Assembly: GCA_947492105.1 (NCBI GenBank)
Contig: CANLMN010000012.1
Coordinates: 48,236 to 112,235 of the forward strand
Length of the DNA: 64,000 nt
Source of the DNA: an uncultured Aquimarina sp.
GTDB lineage: Bacteria > Bacteroidota > Bacteroidia > Flavobacteriales > Flavobacteriaceae
Direction of reading: 5' to 3'
In this document: one piece after another, positions 24,773 to 34,112 of the stretch
How positions within the stretch are numbered: position 1 is the first letter of the stretch
How the letters are laid out: every line of letters starts with the position of its first letter
The notes under the pieces: model-generated
Databases searched by the model: none
Seen by the model: the letters and a program-made list of their open reading frames with translations, nothing else
Told to the model about the DNA's origin: nothing
Position numbers and translations under genes: made by a program

Positions 24773-27700
24773 ATGAACAAGAAGTTTGTTTTTCTTTTTA
24801 TCGGATTTATTTTAGGAGTGCACATTGCGTACACACAGCAATCTGCAATATATACCAATGATTTGGTACTATACAATCAAGCTAGAGATCTTTATAACAA
24901 CAAACATTTCTTAGCAGCGCAGACACTTTTTACAAGAGTAAAGAACACAGCAAAAGACGTTAACATCATAGGAGATTGTGCGTATTATGAAGCTAGTTGC
25001 GCTGTTTGGCTTAATCAAGCTGGGGCGGATTATATGATGGAAAATTTTGTAGAAGAGTATCCATTGAGTACTAAGCGGAATTCTGCTTATCTCGATGTCG
25101 CAAATTACTATTTTGATAATGGAAAATACTCTTATGCCCGTAAATGGTATGACAAGGTTGATGCAGGTAGTATGAATCGCAAAGAACGAGAGCGCTACGA
25201 GTTTAATAATGGATATGCATATTTTACGGGACAACGGTTCAAAGAAGCTGCCAAATATTTTGAAAGCGTACAAAATACCGAAGCCTATGGAGCACAAGCA
25301 AAATATTATTTGGGTTTTATTGCCTATGAAGGGGATAACTATCTAGAGGCGAATGAGCTCTTTGATGAGGTCAAGGATTTGGAAAAATACAATAAAAATT
25401 TATCGTACTTCCAGAGTGACATGAGTTTCAAATCTGGGAAATTCCAAGAGGCAATCAATTCTGGTTTGGAGCAGTTGCCAAAATCTAATGCCAAAGAAAA
25501 GTCAGAACTCAATAAAATAATAGGAGAGAGCTATTTTAATCTCAAAGAGTATGACAAAGCTATTCCGTACCTAAAAGCCTATAAGGGACGTATGGGCAAA
25601 TGGAGTAATACGGATTATTATTTATTGGGATATGCCTACTATAAACAGGGGGATTATGGTCGTGCGATTTCTGAATTTAATAAAATCATTGGTGGAAACA
25701 ATAGTACAGCACAAAATGCATACTATCATTTGGCAGAATCGTATCTCAAATTGGGACAGAAGCAACAGGCTTTGAATGCATTCAAAAATGCTTCAGAAAT
25801 GGATTTTGAACCACAAATCAATGAAGATGCCTTTTATAATTATGCAAAATTAAGTTATGAGATCGGAAATTCTTATACCAGTATTCCAGAAGTACTACAG
25901 GCATATTTAGAAGGGTATCCAAATAGCAGTCATAAGGAAGAAATCAAAGAGTTACTATTGAATTCCTTTGTCACATCCAAAAATTATAAAGCAGCCGTAG
26001 CATTATTAGAAGCAAATCGTATTTTGGTAAACAAAGAAGTATACCAAAAGGTAACTTTTTATAGAGGTTTAGAACTGTATGAAAGTAATGATTTTGTAGC
26101 AGCCAAAACATACTTTGATAAATCATTATCAAAACCATTAAATAAGAAATTTGTTGCTAGAGCGACATATTGGAATGCAGAGAGTAGTTATTTGTTAGAA
26201 AACTATGATGAGGCTTTGACCAATTTTTTAGAATTTCAAAACCTGCCATTGTCAAAAAGTACTTCAGAGAATGAGGTCTTCATGTATCATTTGGGGTATA
26301 CGTACTTTAAACTCAAACGATATGACAAGGCAATACTTAGTTTTGAGAAATTCTTAGAGAAAACAACAATCACATTGCAACAAAAAATTGACGCAAATAT
26401 GCGTTTGGGAGATAGTAATTTTATTTCTAGAAAATATTGGCCTGCCATGGAAGCATATAATAGAGCTATTGAATTAGGAGGACATGATGCGGATTATGCC
26501 CACTTCCAGAAGGCAATTAGTTATGGTTTTGTTGGGAAGAATGATAAGAAAATTGCGGATCTCAACGCATTTCTAGGTACACATACCAAATCAGCATATT
26601 TGGATGATGCATTATATGAATTGGGGAATGTGTATGTGGCAGAAAAGCAAAACGAAAAAGGGATCAAAGCCTATAATAGATTGCAGACAGACATGCCGTC
26701 TAGTTCCTTTGTGTCAAAGTCTTTATTAAAAGAAGGATTGATCTATTATAATTCGGATCAAGGCAACAAGGCACTAGAGAAATTCAAAACAGTAGTGGCT
26801 AAGTACCCTGCAACTCCAGAAGCAAAACAAGCTGTGCGAACAGCACGTGAGGTGTATGTTGATTTGGGACGTACAGATGAGTATGCAACTTGGGTCAAAG
26901 GGTTAGACTTTGTAGAAGTTACTGATGCGGATTTGGACAATACCTTGTATGAAGCTGCAGAAAAACAATATGTAGAGAATAACGAAAATGCAGCGATCAG
27001 TGGTTTAGAAAAATATCTGAATCAATTTCCCAAAGGACTCCATGCTTTACAAAGTCATTATTATTTGGGAGAATTGTACGATAAGAAAGATAAACCCAAA
27101 GAAGCAATACCGCATTATGAATATGTGTTGACCCAAGAAGGAAGTACGTACCAAGAGCAAGTTTTGTCTCGCCTATCTCAATTATATTTAGAAGACAAAG
27201 CTTACGCGAAAGCGATACCATTATTAGAAAAGTTAGAGAAAACAGCAGATTTTCCGCAGAATATTATTTTTGCACAATCTAACTTGATGAAAGCGAAGTA
27301 TCAGCAAGAAAAATATTCAGAAACGGTAAGTTATGCCGAAAAGGTGCTAGAGAATCCAAAAATTCAGAATGATGTAAAGAGTGATGCACAGGTTTTTATT
27401 GCAAGATCAGCAATGAAAACAGCTAATGAAGCACGAGCAAAAACAGCGTATATCGAGGTGCAGAAAATTGCAGGAAAGGGAGAATTAGGAGCAGAGGCAT
27501 TATATTTTGATGCATATTTTAAGCATCGGGAAAAGGATTACAAAGGGTCAAATGCAAAAGTACAGCAACTAGCCAAAGATTTTTCAGGCTATAAGTATTA
27601 TGGAGCCAAAGGCTTATTGCTGATGGCAAAGAATTTTTATGGGCTAAAAGATGCTTATCAGGCAACATATATATTAGAAAGTGTTATCAAGAATTTTGAA

Positions 27701-27793
27701 GCGTATCCAGATGTTGTATCAGATGCAAAAGAAACATTGACGAATATCAAAGCTACAGAAGCAAAAACGAATTCATCAATACGCCAAGAGTAA
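24773..27793 (+). CDS. Large periplasmic tetratricopeptide-repeat protein
   Basis: 1006 aa from the ATG at 24773, where a signal peptide (MNKKFVFLFIGFILGVHIAYTQQ) begins; an in-frame start 16 codons upstream is rejected. The rest is almost entirely TPR-like helical repeats (for example YYLGYAYYKQGDYGRAISEFNKII and VFMYHLGYTYFKLKRYDKAILSFEKFL), about 20 or more, without a catalytic domain. Such proteins act as scaffolds; in Bacteroidota they often partner outer-membrane machinery. The outer-membrane barrel gene 55 bp downstream is probably in the same transcript, suggesting a periplasm-outer membrane pair. The start of the N-terminal repeat array is BamD/YbgF-like. Confidence 0.82.
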   Translation: MNKKFVFLFIGFILGVHIAYTQQSAIYTNDLVLYNQARDLYNNKHFLAAQTLFTRVKNTAKDVNIIGDCAYYEASCAVWLNQAGADYMMENFVEEYPLSTKRNSAYLDVANYYFDNGKYSYARKWYDKVDAGSMNRKERERYEFNNGYAYFTGQRFKEAAKYFESVQNTEAYGAQAKYYLGFIAYEGDNYLEANELFDEVKDLEKYNKNLSYFQSDMSFKSGKFQEAINSGLEQLPKSNAKEKSELNKIIGESYFNLKEYDKAIPYLKAYKGRMGKWSNTDYYLLGYAYYKQGDYGRAISEFNKIIGGNNSTAQNAYYHLAESYLKLGQKQQALNAFKNASEMDFEPQINEDAFYNYAKLSYEIGNSYTSIPEVLQAYLEGYPNSSHKEEIKELLLNSFVTSKNYKAAVALLEANRILVNKEVYQKVTFYRGLELYESNDFVAAKTYFDKSLSKPLNKKFVARATYWNAESSYLLENYDEALTNFLEFQNLPLSKSTSENEVFMYHLGYTYFKLKRYDKAILSFEKFLEKTTITLQQKIDANMRLGDSNFISRKYWPAMEAYNRAIELGGHDADYAHFQKAISYGFVGKNDKKIADLNAFLGTHTKSAYLDDALYELGNVYVAEKQNEKGIKAYNRLQTDMPSSSFVSKSLLKEGLIYYNSDQGNKALEKFKTVVAKYPATPEAKQAVRTAREVYVDLGRTDEYATWVKGLDFVEVTDADLDNTLYEAAEKQYVENNENAAISGLEKYLNQFPKGLHALQSHYYLGELYDKKDKPKEAIPHYEYVLTQEGSTYQEQVLSRLSQLYLEDKAYAKAIPLLEKLEKTADFPQNIIFAQSNLMKAKYQQEKYSETVSYAEKVLENPKIQNDVKSDAQVFIARSAMKTANEARAKTAYIEVQKIAGKGELGAEALYFDAYFKHREKDYKGSNAKVQQLAKDFSGYKYYGAKGLLLMAKNFYGLKDAYQATYILESVIKNFEAYPDVVSDAKETLTNIKATEAKTNSSIRQE

Positions 27794-27848
27794 TTTACTG
27801 CGATATTTTATAGAGTACTTATTAATGGTTTAATGTAATATTTTTTGA

Positions 27849-29618
27849 ATGAACTATTTTTTTAAAAAAACACTAAACATCCTTTTGCTAGTTGTTGGTC
27901 TTGGACTATATGCTCAAGAGAAGGATATAGATAAAGAAAATGCCGCGGGTGAAACGCTAGGTACAGAGACTGTTGTTATTGTAAAAGCTTACACACCAGC
28001 AATTAGTGATGCCAATAAATTAAAGGCTGAACCAACAGAAAATGATTCTATTGTGTTGTCCAAAAAAGCGATACGATATCAGATTAACTCAATTCCAGTA
28101 GCAAGTACTTTTACACCTGCCAAAGGAGAGGCTGCCAAAGTAGAAAAACCCAAAAACGAAAAGTTATATGATAATTACGCTACCTTGGGATTAGGGAATT
28201 ATATCAATGTTTTGGGAGAATTCTATAGTAATTTTGAACTCAATCGAAGCGATAATTTTGGAGTGTACCTACAGCATAACTCATCTCAGGGAGGGATCAA
28301 AGATGTGCAATTAGATAACAAGTACTATGATACTGATTTGAACCTTAATTTTTCTTCGAGAAAAAGAGATATGAGCTACGGAATTGATCTAGGTCTAACA
28401 CATCAATTGTATAATTGGTACGGGTTACCATCCGATTTGTTATTGACAGAAGAAGCGCTAAATGCGATAGATCCAAAGCAAACCTATTTTGGAGTAGCAG
28501 TAGGAGGTAACATAGCTTTTGAGGATGCTATTTTCAAAGAGGCCGGTCTGAAATATCGCTATTTCAGAGACGCGTATAAGTCTTCAGAAAATCACTTTGT
28601 AGCCAAACCTACTTTTGGATTTCCAATAGGAGATGAGCAGGTAACTGCACGTTTGATTTTGGATTATGCAAGTGGAGATTTTGGAGAAGAGCTTAATATT
28701 GCTGTTGGTGACAGTAGTAAGTATTCCATTTTTAATATAGGTTTTCATCCAAGTTTTACTATGCGTAAAGAAGATTTGACCTTGAACATTGGTGCAGCAG
28801 CTTTTGTAAGTTTGGACGCGCAAAATGACAAAAATCGATTCTTATTCTATCCAAAAGTTACAGCGTCTTATCGTTTGGTTGACGAAATGGTGATTGCCTA
28901 CGCAGGTCTAGAAGGTGATTTGATTCAAAATACCTATTACAAAACTGTACAAGAGAATCCATTTGTAGGCCCAGGGTTATTGATAGCTCCTACGAATCAA
29001 CAATTAAACGGTTATCTAGGGCTCAAAGGAAGGATAACCAACGGTATGGGGTATAATCTCAAAGCAGGGTATGTTTCCGAAAAAGGGAGAGCATTGTTTG
29101 TTAAAAATGCGACGGTGTTGTCAACAGATCCTGAGATCGTAACGCAAAATTATAATTATGGAAATACTTTTGGGTATGTGTATGATGATGTTAATACGGT
29201 AAGCGCCACCGCTGGACTGAATTTTGATATTAAAAGTAATTTTAAGTTAGGAGTAGAAGGAACTTTTTATAGTTATGCTACAGATGAACAGGCAGAAGCT
29301 TGGAACTTACCATCTTTTAAGGCTGCAATACTGGCGAATTACCAAATTACTCCAAAATGGTATTTTGATACGCAGTTATATTTTATTGGCGAACGTAAAG
29401 CATTATTTACTCCGACAACAGCACTTTTAGAGCAGCAAGTAGTAACGTTAGACTCTTATTTCGATGCTAATATGACCTTGGGGTATCGATTTTCAGATCG
29501 ATTATCCTTTTTTATAAAAGGGAACAATCTAGCGGGGAATAGTTATCAAAAATGGCTTGATTATCCTGTGTTGGGATTGCAAGTTATGGGAGGGGCGACC
29601 TATAAATTTGATTGGTAA
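27849..29618 (+). CDS. Outer-membrane beta-barrel protein (plugless TonB-receptor-like)
   Basis: 589 aa. A signal peptide (MNYFFKKTLNILLLVVGLGLYAQ) is followed by about 90 polar residues (TETVVIVKAYTPAISDANKLKA), then alternating amphipathic strands to the C-terminus, which ends ATYKFDW with the terminal aromatic expected of outer-membrane barrels. Relatives are often annotated TonB-dependent receptor, but no plug domain is present, so a transport role is doubtful. It is paired with the TPR gene upstream. The ligand is unknown. Confidence 0.78.
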   Translation: MNYFFKKTLNILLLVVGLGLYAQEKDIDKENAAGETLGTETVVIVKAYTPAISDANKLKAEPTENDSIVLSKKAIRYQINSIPVASTFTPAKGEAAKVEKPKNEKLYDNYATLGLGNYINVLGEFYSNFELNRSDNFGVYLQHNSSQGGIKDVQLDNKYYDTDLNLNFSSRKRDMSYGIDLGLTHQLYNWYGLPSDLLLTEEALNAIDPKQTYFGVAVGGNIAFEDAIFKEAGLKYRYFRDAYKSSENHFVAKPTFGFPIGDEQVTARLILDYASGDFGEELNIAVGDSSKYSIFNIGFHPSFTMRKEDLTLNIGAAAFVSLDAQNDKNRFLFYPKVTASYRLVDEMVIAYAGLEGDLIQNTYYKTVQENPFVGPGLLIAPTNQQLNGYLGLKGRITNGMGYNLKAGYVSEKGRALFVKNATVLSTDPEIVTQNYNYGNTFGYVYDDVNTVSATAGLNFDIKSNFKLGVEGTFYSYATDEQAEAWNLPSFKAAILANYQITPKWYFDTQLYFIGERKALFTPTTALLEQQVVTLDSYFDANMTLGYRFSDRLSFFIKGNNLAGNSYQKWLDYPVLGLQVMGGATYKFDW

Positions 29619-29726
29619 TACCGTTATGAAGCTCAATATATCGTAAAAAAGAAAAATAGTAGGATAGCTGTATAGTGCTTTGGTATTGGATGTTGAGGTG
29701 ATAAACATCACAGTCTTGCAGGCATA

Positions 29727-29803
29727 AGACCAGTTAAAACGTACTTGTAGGCTAAAATAATTTGAACTATTTTTCGCCTATAATTATTTTTTAGGTTGGT
29801 GTA
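29727..29803. repeat. Type A repeat, copy A8 (internally deleted)
   Basis: The ends are kept: GACCAGTTAAAACGTACTTG, then TAGGCTAAAATAATTTGAAC on the left, and CCTATAATTATTTTTTAGG followed by TTGGTGTA on the right. The left 40 bases closely match the left end of the copy at 1-163; the centre is deleted. Confidence 0.7.
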
Positions 29804-29815
29804 CGATCTGTTTAT

Positions 29816-29868
29816 AAAAAAAACCATAAAGTGAAGAATGATTTGATTCACTTTATGGTTTTTTCTTT
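29816..29868. terminator. Bidirectional terminator
   Basis: An 18-20 bp stem (AAAAAACCATAAAGTGAA / TTCACTTTATGGTTTTTT) with an 11-base loop and T-runs on both strands. It can serve the barrel gene on the plus strand and the sulfatase on the minus strand. Confidence 0.9.
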
Positions 29869-29939
29869 TTTTTGAGCAATAGCTCAAAAACTTTACTTGC
29901 TGTTATAGTAAAGAGTCGTCCAGACCGTTCAATCAATTA

Positions 29940-31670
29940 CTATTTAGTATTCACTTGTATAGGTTCGGTGTACGAGCCTGTTCTATTAAGTTCATCCCAA
30001 ACCCGGATTTTCCAAAAATAAGAGCCTTTAGGGACTTGTACTTGAGTTTTGTCCACCTGTATACTAGTAGATTTATCTTTTATTTTGGAGCTATCCCATA
30101 TATCAGCAATGTTATTCAAAGAGTTTTCTTTTGTGGAAGAAACTAAGATTTGAACAGCTGATTGATTTGGATTTTGTGTAGAATAATTCCAACTGAATTT
30201 ATGTTTTTGATCCGATGTAATCGATAAGTTGATAGGGTTCAAGTCGGTTTTGTCTTGATACTTGCTAATTAATTCATCACACTTTTTTCTTAGTGCACGA
30301 AGAGTTTCTTTGTGGCTATCACTATGAATCAAATTTGTTGTTTCTTTCGGGTCATCTTTTAGGTTGTATAACTCTTCAATCGTTTTGTCTTTTACGTATC
30401 TAAAATATTTCCAATCTTTGGTTCTTACCCCTTCACTAGCGGCGATATTTTTAAAATCCCATAAGTGCTCAATAAGGATCGTATCTCTTTTTATCTCTGC
30501 GTCTTTATGTGTAGCCAAAGGTTTCAAGCTTTTGCCATGCCAATTTGTAGGGATTGTTACACCTGCATAGTCTAATATGGTCGATGGAATATCAATATTC
30601 AAGGCCATATCTTCAATATCTTTATGTGCTTTGTTTCTTGGGTCATATACAATTAATGGGACTCGTATAGAATTGTCATACATGAGCCATTTTCCTGCTA
30701 TTTGTCTTTCTCCTAGAAATAAACCATTATCTCCCATTAAAACAATAATAGTGTTTTCTGCGAGTCCTTTTTTTTCTAATTCACGTCTAATTTTTGCAAT
30801 TTCATTATCCACTCCTGCGATCATCCTATAATACCCTTTTACGCTATGTTGGTATTTTTCCTTGGTGTCATATCTCCAAAACCAACGTAGACGACTGAAT
30901 CCATCTTTGACAAGTTGTGGTAGTTTGTCATAATAACTATCCTCCGAGATACTAGCTTCTGGGATAGTTGTGTTTTCCAAAATGTGGTTGTTTTCTTCTT
31001 GCCAGAAATATTGCTCCACTGTGTTGTCACTGGCGTGGGGAGCACTAAAACTCAGTTGCAAACAAAAAGGTTTGTCTTCAGGTGCTTTTTGGATAAATTC
31101 TAATGCTTTTTCCCCTGTGTATCTTGTCAAATGAACTGTGTCTTTTCCTAGTGTTTTGTAGTAGTAACTAGAGATATCTTTGCGATCATAGCGCAAATCG
31201 TAATTTTCATGTTCATGGTATAAGGAATCTAAACCTTTATATTTTACTCCAAACTTACCATAGAGCCCCGTGTAATATCCTGCTTGTTTGAGCAGCCTTG
31301 GAAACGAGTTTTGCATGTATTGATTTTTTACAGTCTTAGAAGAAAAACTATATCTATGAGCGCGCTCATAGAGACCGGTAAAAATACTTGCCCTACTAGC
31401 AGAACAAATAGGTGTTGTTGCAATTGTATTTTTGAAAAAAGCACCTTGTTTTGCTAATTTATCCATTTCTGGAGTGTAGGCTAACTCGTTGCCAGCATAC
31501 CCAAGAGCATCCCAGCGTTGATCATCTGTAAGAATAAAAATGATGTTAGGCTGCTTATTTGATTTTTTTACAACTTTTGTGTTTGTGTTGCAGCTTGTAA
31601 ATAAGAAAAAAACAAGGCTTAGATATATAAAGTTTACGCCTTGAGTTAGACCTGTAGTTCTGTTTTTCAT
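29940..31670 (-). CDS. Type I sulfatase lipoprotein
   Basis: 576 aa. The lipobox (FFLFTSC, Cys27) puts it in the periplasm or outer membrane. The alkaline-phosphatase-superfamily sulfatase core starts PNIIFILTDDQRWDALG with two metal-binding Asp. The formylglycine site is CSASR (Cys89), the CxAxR form, which would be matured by an anaerobic-type or other maturase not seen in this window. VLMGDNGLFLGE supplies the second metal motif. The last about 90 residues look like a beta-sandwich. It probably desulfates the glycan taken up by the SusC/SusD system upstream. A terminator-like hairpin separates it from the fasciclin-like gene. Confidence 0.9.
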   Translation of the reverse strand: MKNRTTGLTQGVNFIYLSLVFFLFTSCNTNTKVVKKSNKQPNIIFILTDDQRWDALGYAGNELAYTPEMDKLAKQGAFFKNTIATTPICSASRASIFTGLYERAHRYSFSSKTVKNQYMQNSFPRLLKQAGYYTGLYGKFGVKYKGLDSLYHEHENYDLRYDRKDISSYYYKTLGKDTVHLTRYTGEKALEFIQKAPEDKPFCLQLSFSAPHASDNTVEQYFWQEENNHILENTTIPEASISEDSYYDKLPQLVKDGFSRLRWFWRYDTKEKYQHSVKGYYRMIAGVDNEIAKIRRELEKKGLAENTIIVLMGDNGLFLGERQIAGKWLMYDNSIRVPLIVYDPRNKAHKDIEDMALNIDIPSTILDYAGVTIPTNWHGKSLKPLATHKDAEIKRDTILIEHLWDFKNIAASEGVRTKDWKYFRYVKDKTIEELYNLKDDPKETTNLIHSDSHKETLRALRKKCDELISKYQDKTDLNPINLSITSDQKHKFSWNYSTQNPNQSAVQILVSSTKENSLNNIADIWDSSKIKDKSTSIQVDKTQVQVPKGSYFWKIRVWDELNRTGSYTEPIQVNTK

Positions 31671-31700
31671 TATGCTTATGACTGATTATTAAATTTGTCT

Positions 31701-31749
31701 AAAAAAAAATCGTTAGTAACACCCAATATGGATGATGCTAACGATTTTT
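31701..31749 (-). terminator. Terminator or attenuator inside the polysaccharide utilization locus
   Basis: Stem AAAAATCGTTAG / CTAACGATTTTT with a 21-base loop. On the minus strand it is followed by about nine T. It lies between the fasciclin-like gene and the sulfatase gene, so sulfatase transcription is either reduced by partial termination or has its own promoter. Confidence 0.75.
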
Positions 31750-31805
31750 AAAACTAAACTAAAATACATTTCTTAATTTAAACATTAAGAACAAGTGTTT
31801 TAATA

Positions 31806-32528
31806 TTAATTATTCTGTAAAGGCTCACCAAATTTAAAAGCTCTTATCGTTCTATTAGGTTTTAATATATGAGCAACACAATTACCGTTAGAAAAGATAT
31901 AATTATGTAGGTCTACGTTAGCGCTTATAGCACCTATCATCGGAGTAGTAAGTAGTCTAGGATCCTTATTTATACTCAAGTTAAAATCTCTATTCCTACT
32001 GAAAGTAATAATTTTATTGTTCACATCATTGGATAATGTAGTGTATTCGTAATCTACATCAATACTTCGTAAGCGAGTATTCTCACTTTGATCTACATAT
32101 TCTGTAACAACGAAGTAGAGTAATACTTCTCGTAAGATGTCTAAATCCACTCTACTATCGGCCATTACTTCTTCAGGATCTCTTCTTCCAGTGTTTTTAA
32201 GATTAAACTCCCTAGCGAAAACACCATTACTGTTACCAGTAAAATTTGAATCTTTCAAGAAAATGTATGTGTAATTATTTGTTTTATTATCATACACCTC
32301 TTCTAATCCTGTTGCCTTGATGGCTGCAATCATAAAATTAAATTCATTTTGCTCGTTTCGTTGCAGCCATTCCCACGGAGTAGTTGCTCCGAAGGTAAAT
32401 TGCTCATCAGTCTCAGGGTTAAATGTAAATCTTTCTTGGACTTTTAGGTCGCAACTAGATAATGTAAATATTGCTAGCAAGATAAGTGCAATAGCACTTA
32501 TCTTATTTTTTGTTTTAACTATACGCAT
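31806..32528 (-). CDS. Fasciclin-like surface lipoprotein of the PUL
   Basis: 240 aa. The lipobox ends at Cys26 (FTLSSC). The body resembles a divergent fasciclin (FAS1) domain: TPWEWLQRNEQNEFNFMIAA, TYIFLKDSNF, LREVLLYFVV, and the closing strand NYIFSNGNCVAHILKP. FAS1 lipoproteins occur next to SusC/SusD pairs in many PULs and may act as additional surface glycan-binding proteins. It is 27 bp downstream of susD and presumably co-transcribed. The exact ligand is unknown. Confidence 0.72.
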   Translation of the reverse strand: MRIVKTKNKISAIALILLAIFTLSSCDLKVQERFTFNPETDEQFTFGATTPWEWLQRNEQNEFNFMIAAIKATGLEEVYDNKTNNYTYIFLKDSNFTGNSNGVFAREFNLKNTGRRDPEEVMADSRVDLDILREVLLYFVVTEYVDQSENTRLRSIDVDYEYTTLSNDVNNKIITFSRNRDFNLSINKDPRLLTTPMIGAISANVDLHNYIFSNGNCVAHILKPNRTIRAFKFGEPLQNN

Positions 32529-32555
32529 CGATGTATATTTTTTAATTAAACTTTT

Positions 32556-34082
32556 TTATCTGTAAGCTTCATTCTGTTCAAGCTTATCGTTGTCCAATAT
32601 ATGTCTAAACCAGATTGGCCATAGGATTTGCTGCTCCGTCATACCATTTATAGGGTTCATAACTTCTACAGCCTTGTCGGTTCTAACCAAGTCCCACCAT
32701 CGGACTCCTTCACCTAGTAATTCTATTTGTCTTTCTTCTAAGATAAAGTTCTCTAGTTCCTCCTTGTCATTGGTGTTAATAACGTCTGGAGTGGTTCCGC
32801 TGTTTACAAGAGGTAATTCCCGAGCCGTTCTTATTTGATTAACTAGTGCTATTGCTTCATCAGGTCTATTTAGTTGGTTCAATGCTTCTGCTTTCAGAAG
32901 TAACATGTCTGCATAGCGGAACAAGATGATATCAGTTTCATCAATCGCTGGAGAGATATTTTCTTTAGCATATTTAGAAATTCTCAAATCAACTTCGTTA
33001 CTAGCATTAACTTGCGTGATAGTTTCATAAAAGCGGTAGTCACCATATCGAATAATTGGTTCTGAGGAACTTTCATCTTCATCTGGGAGGTCAACTACAT
33101 GAGGAGGGACTCCAGGGTATTTAGTGGCCCATAATAAAGAATCTGTAGGGAATTTATTTTCCCATAGTTCAACGACTTTAGGGGATACCCAATTAGAAGG
33201 TACTCCTGTAAAATATGTTTCATATACTCCAGATGCTCTATTACCATCTTCTGCAAGCGAATATTTAATTGACAAGATTAATTCTGTTCCTTCTTGTCCT
33301 TCTCCAGGAAAGTTTTCAGGATCATTTATAAATAAATTACGCCAATCCGTTCTATTTTCTGTAAGCTCAAAACCTCCATTAGTAATTAATTGGTCAAGCG
33401 TATTGTTTGCCTCTTCGTACTGCTTTGTATGCATAAGAACTTGAGCCTTTAGAGCCATTAAACTAGTTCTTGAAAAATTATGGCGAGATGTAAGGGTGGT
33501 TAAGTGTTTTTCAGCTTCTTTTATGTCAGAAAGCACTAAGTCTAGTACAGCTTCAGGTGTAGCTCGTTCCTTGAAAGATTCTTCTGAAAATACGACTTGT
33601 GATTTGTCAAATAAAGGGACACCTCCCCAAACGCGATAACAATCAAAATAAGCGTAAGCTCTAATGGCATAGGCTTCTCCTAAGAATTGAGGATTAAAGC
33701 TGGTTATTCTTGGGATTCTTTCAATAGCTACATTAGTTCTTAGTATCATAGAATATAATTCATCCCATTGTAAAAGACTTGGTGTTGCTTGCGGTGATAA
33801 AAGATTTTTTATCATGTCTTCAGTAAGCTGGTTCGGCTGATCTGAGACTACAAAATTATCTGATCGGAACTCACCCCAGTGAAATTTCTTAGTCCTGTAC
33901 GCTTTTTGCATGGCATCGTAAACACCTGCCAAGCCTTGTTCAGCGTCTCTATTAGATGTCCAGAAGTTATCAACAGATAATTCACTTACTGGTTCTACAT
34001 CCAAAATATCTTCGCAGGAGCTTACTAACATCGCGCCCAAGATCAGGGAAAATGCTCGTAGTATATATATGCTTTTTTTCAT
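32556..34082 (-). CDS. SusD/RagB-family surface glycan-binding lipoprotein
   Basis: 508 aa. The lipobox ends at Cys23 (GAMLVSSC). The N-terminal SusD-like domain contains FWTSNRDAEQGLAGVYDAMQ and the conserved AYAIRAYAYFDCYRVWGGVP. The RagB/SusD C-terminal part ends with FRYADMLLLKAEALNQLN and LEERQIELLGEGVRWWDLVR. It caps the SusC barrel and captures the glycan at the cell surface. The gene lies 30 bp downstream of susC and 27 bp upstream of the fasciclin-like gene. Confidence 0.95.
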   Translation of the reverse strand: MKKSIYILRAFSLILGAMLVSSCEDILDVEPVSELSVDNFWTSNRDAEQGLAGVYDAMQKAYRTKKFHWGEFRSDNFVVSDQPNQLTEDMIKNLLSPQATPSLLQWDELYSMILRTNVAIERIPRITSFNPQFLGEAYAIRAYAYFDCYRVWGGVPLFDKSQVVFSEESFKERATPEAVLDLVLSDIKEAEKHLTTLTSRHNFSRTSLMALKAQVLMHTKQYEEANNTLDQLITNGGFELTENRTDWRNLFINDPENFPGEGQEGTELILSIKYSLAEDGNRASGVYETYFTGVPSNWVSPKVVELWENKFPTDSLLWATKYPGVPPHVVDLPDEDESSSEPIIRYGDYRFYETITQVNASNEVDLRISKYAKENISPAIDETDIILFRYADMLLLKAEALNQLNRPDEAIALVNQIRTARELPLVNSGTTPDVINTNDKEELENFILEERQIELLGEGVRWWDLVRTDKAVEVMNPINGMTEQQILWPIWFRHILDNDKLEQNEAYR

Positions 34083-34112
34083 CTTTGATTTTTTTAATGA
34101 TAAATTTTATAA

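Larger units (their letters stand above)
29619..29939. other. Intergenic region between convergent genes
   Basis: 321 bp holding an internally deleted type A repeat (29727-29803) followed by a strong bidirectional terminator (29816-29868). No gene is seen. Confidence 0.65.

Noticed and set aside
27849-29618. TonB-dependent siderophore or vitamin receptor
   Set aside because: No plug domain or TonB box is visible at the N-terminus; only a barrel is supported.
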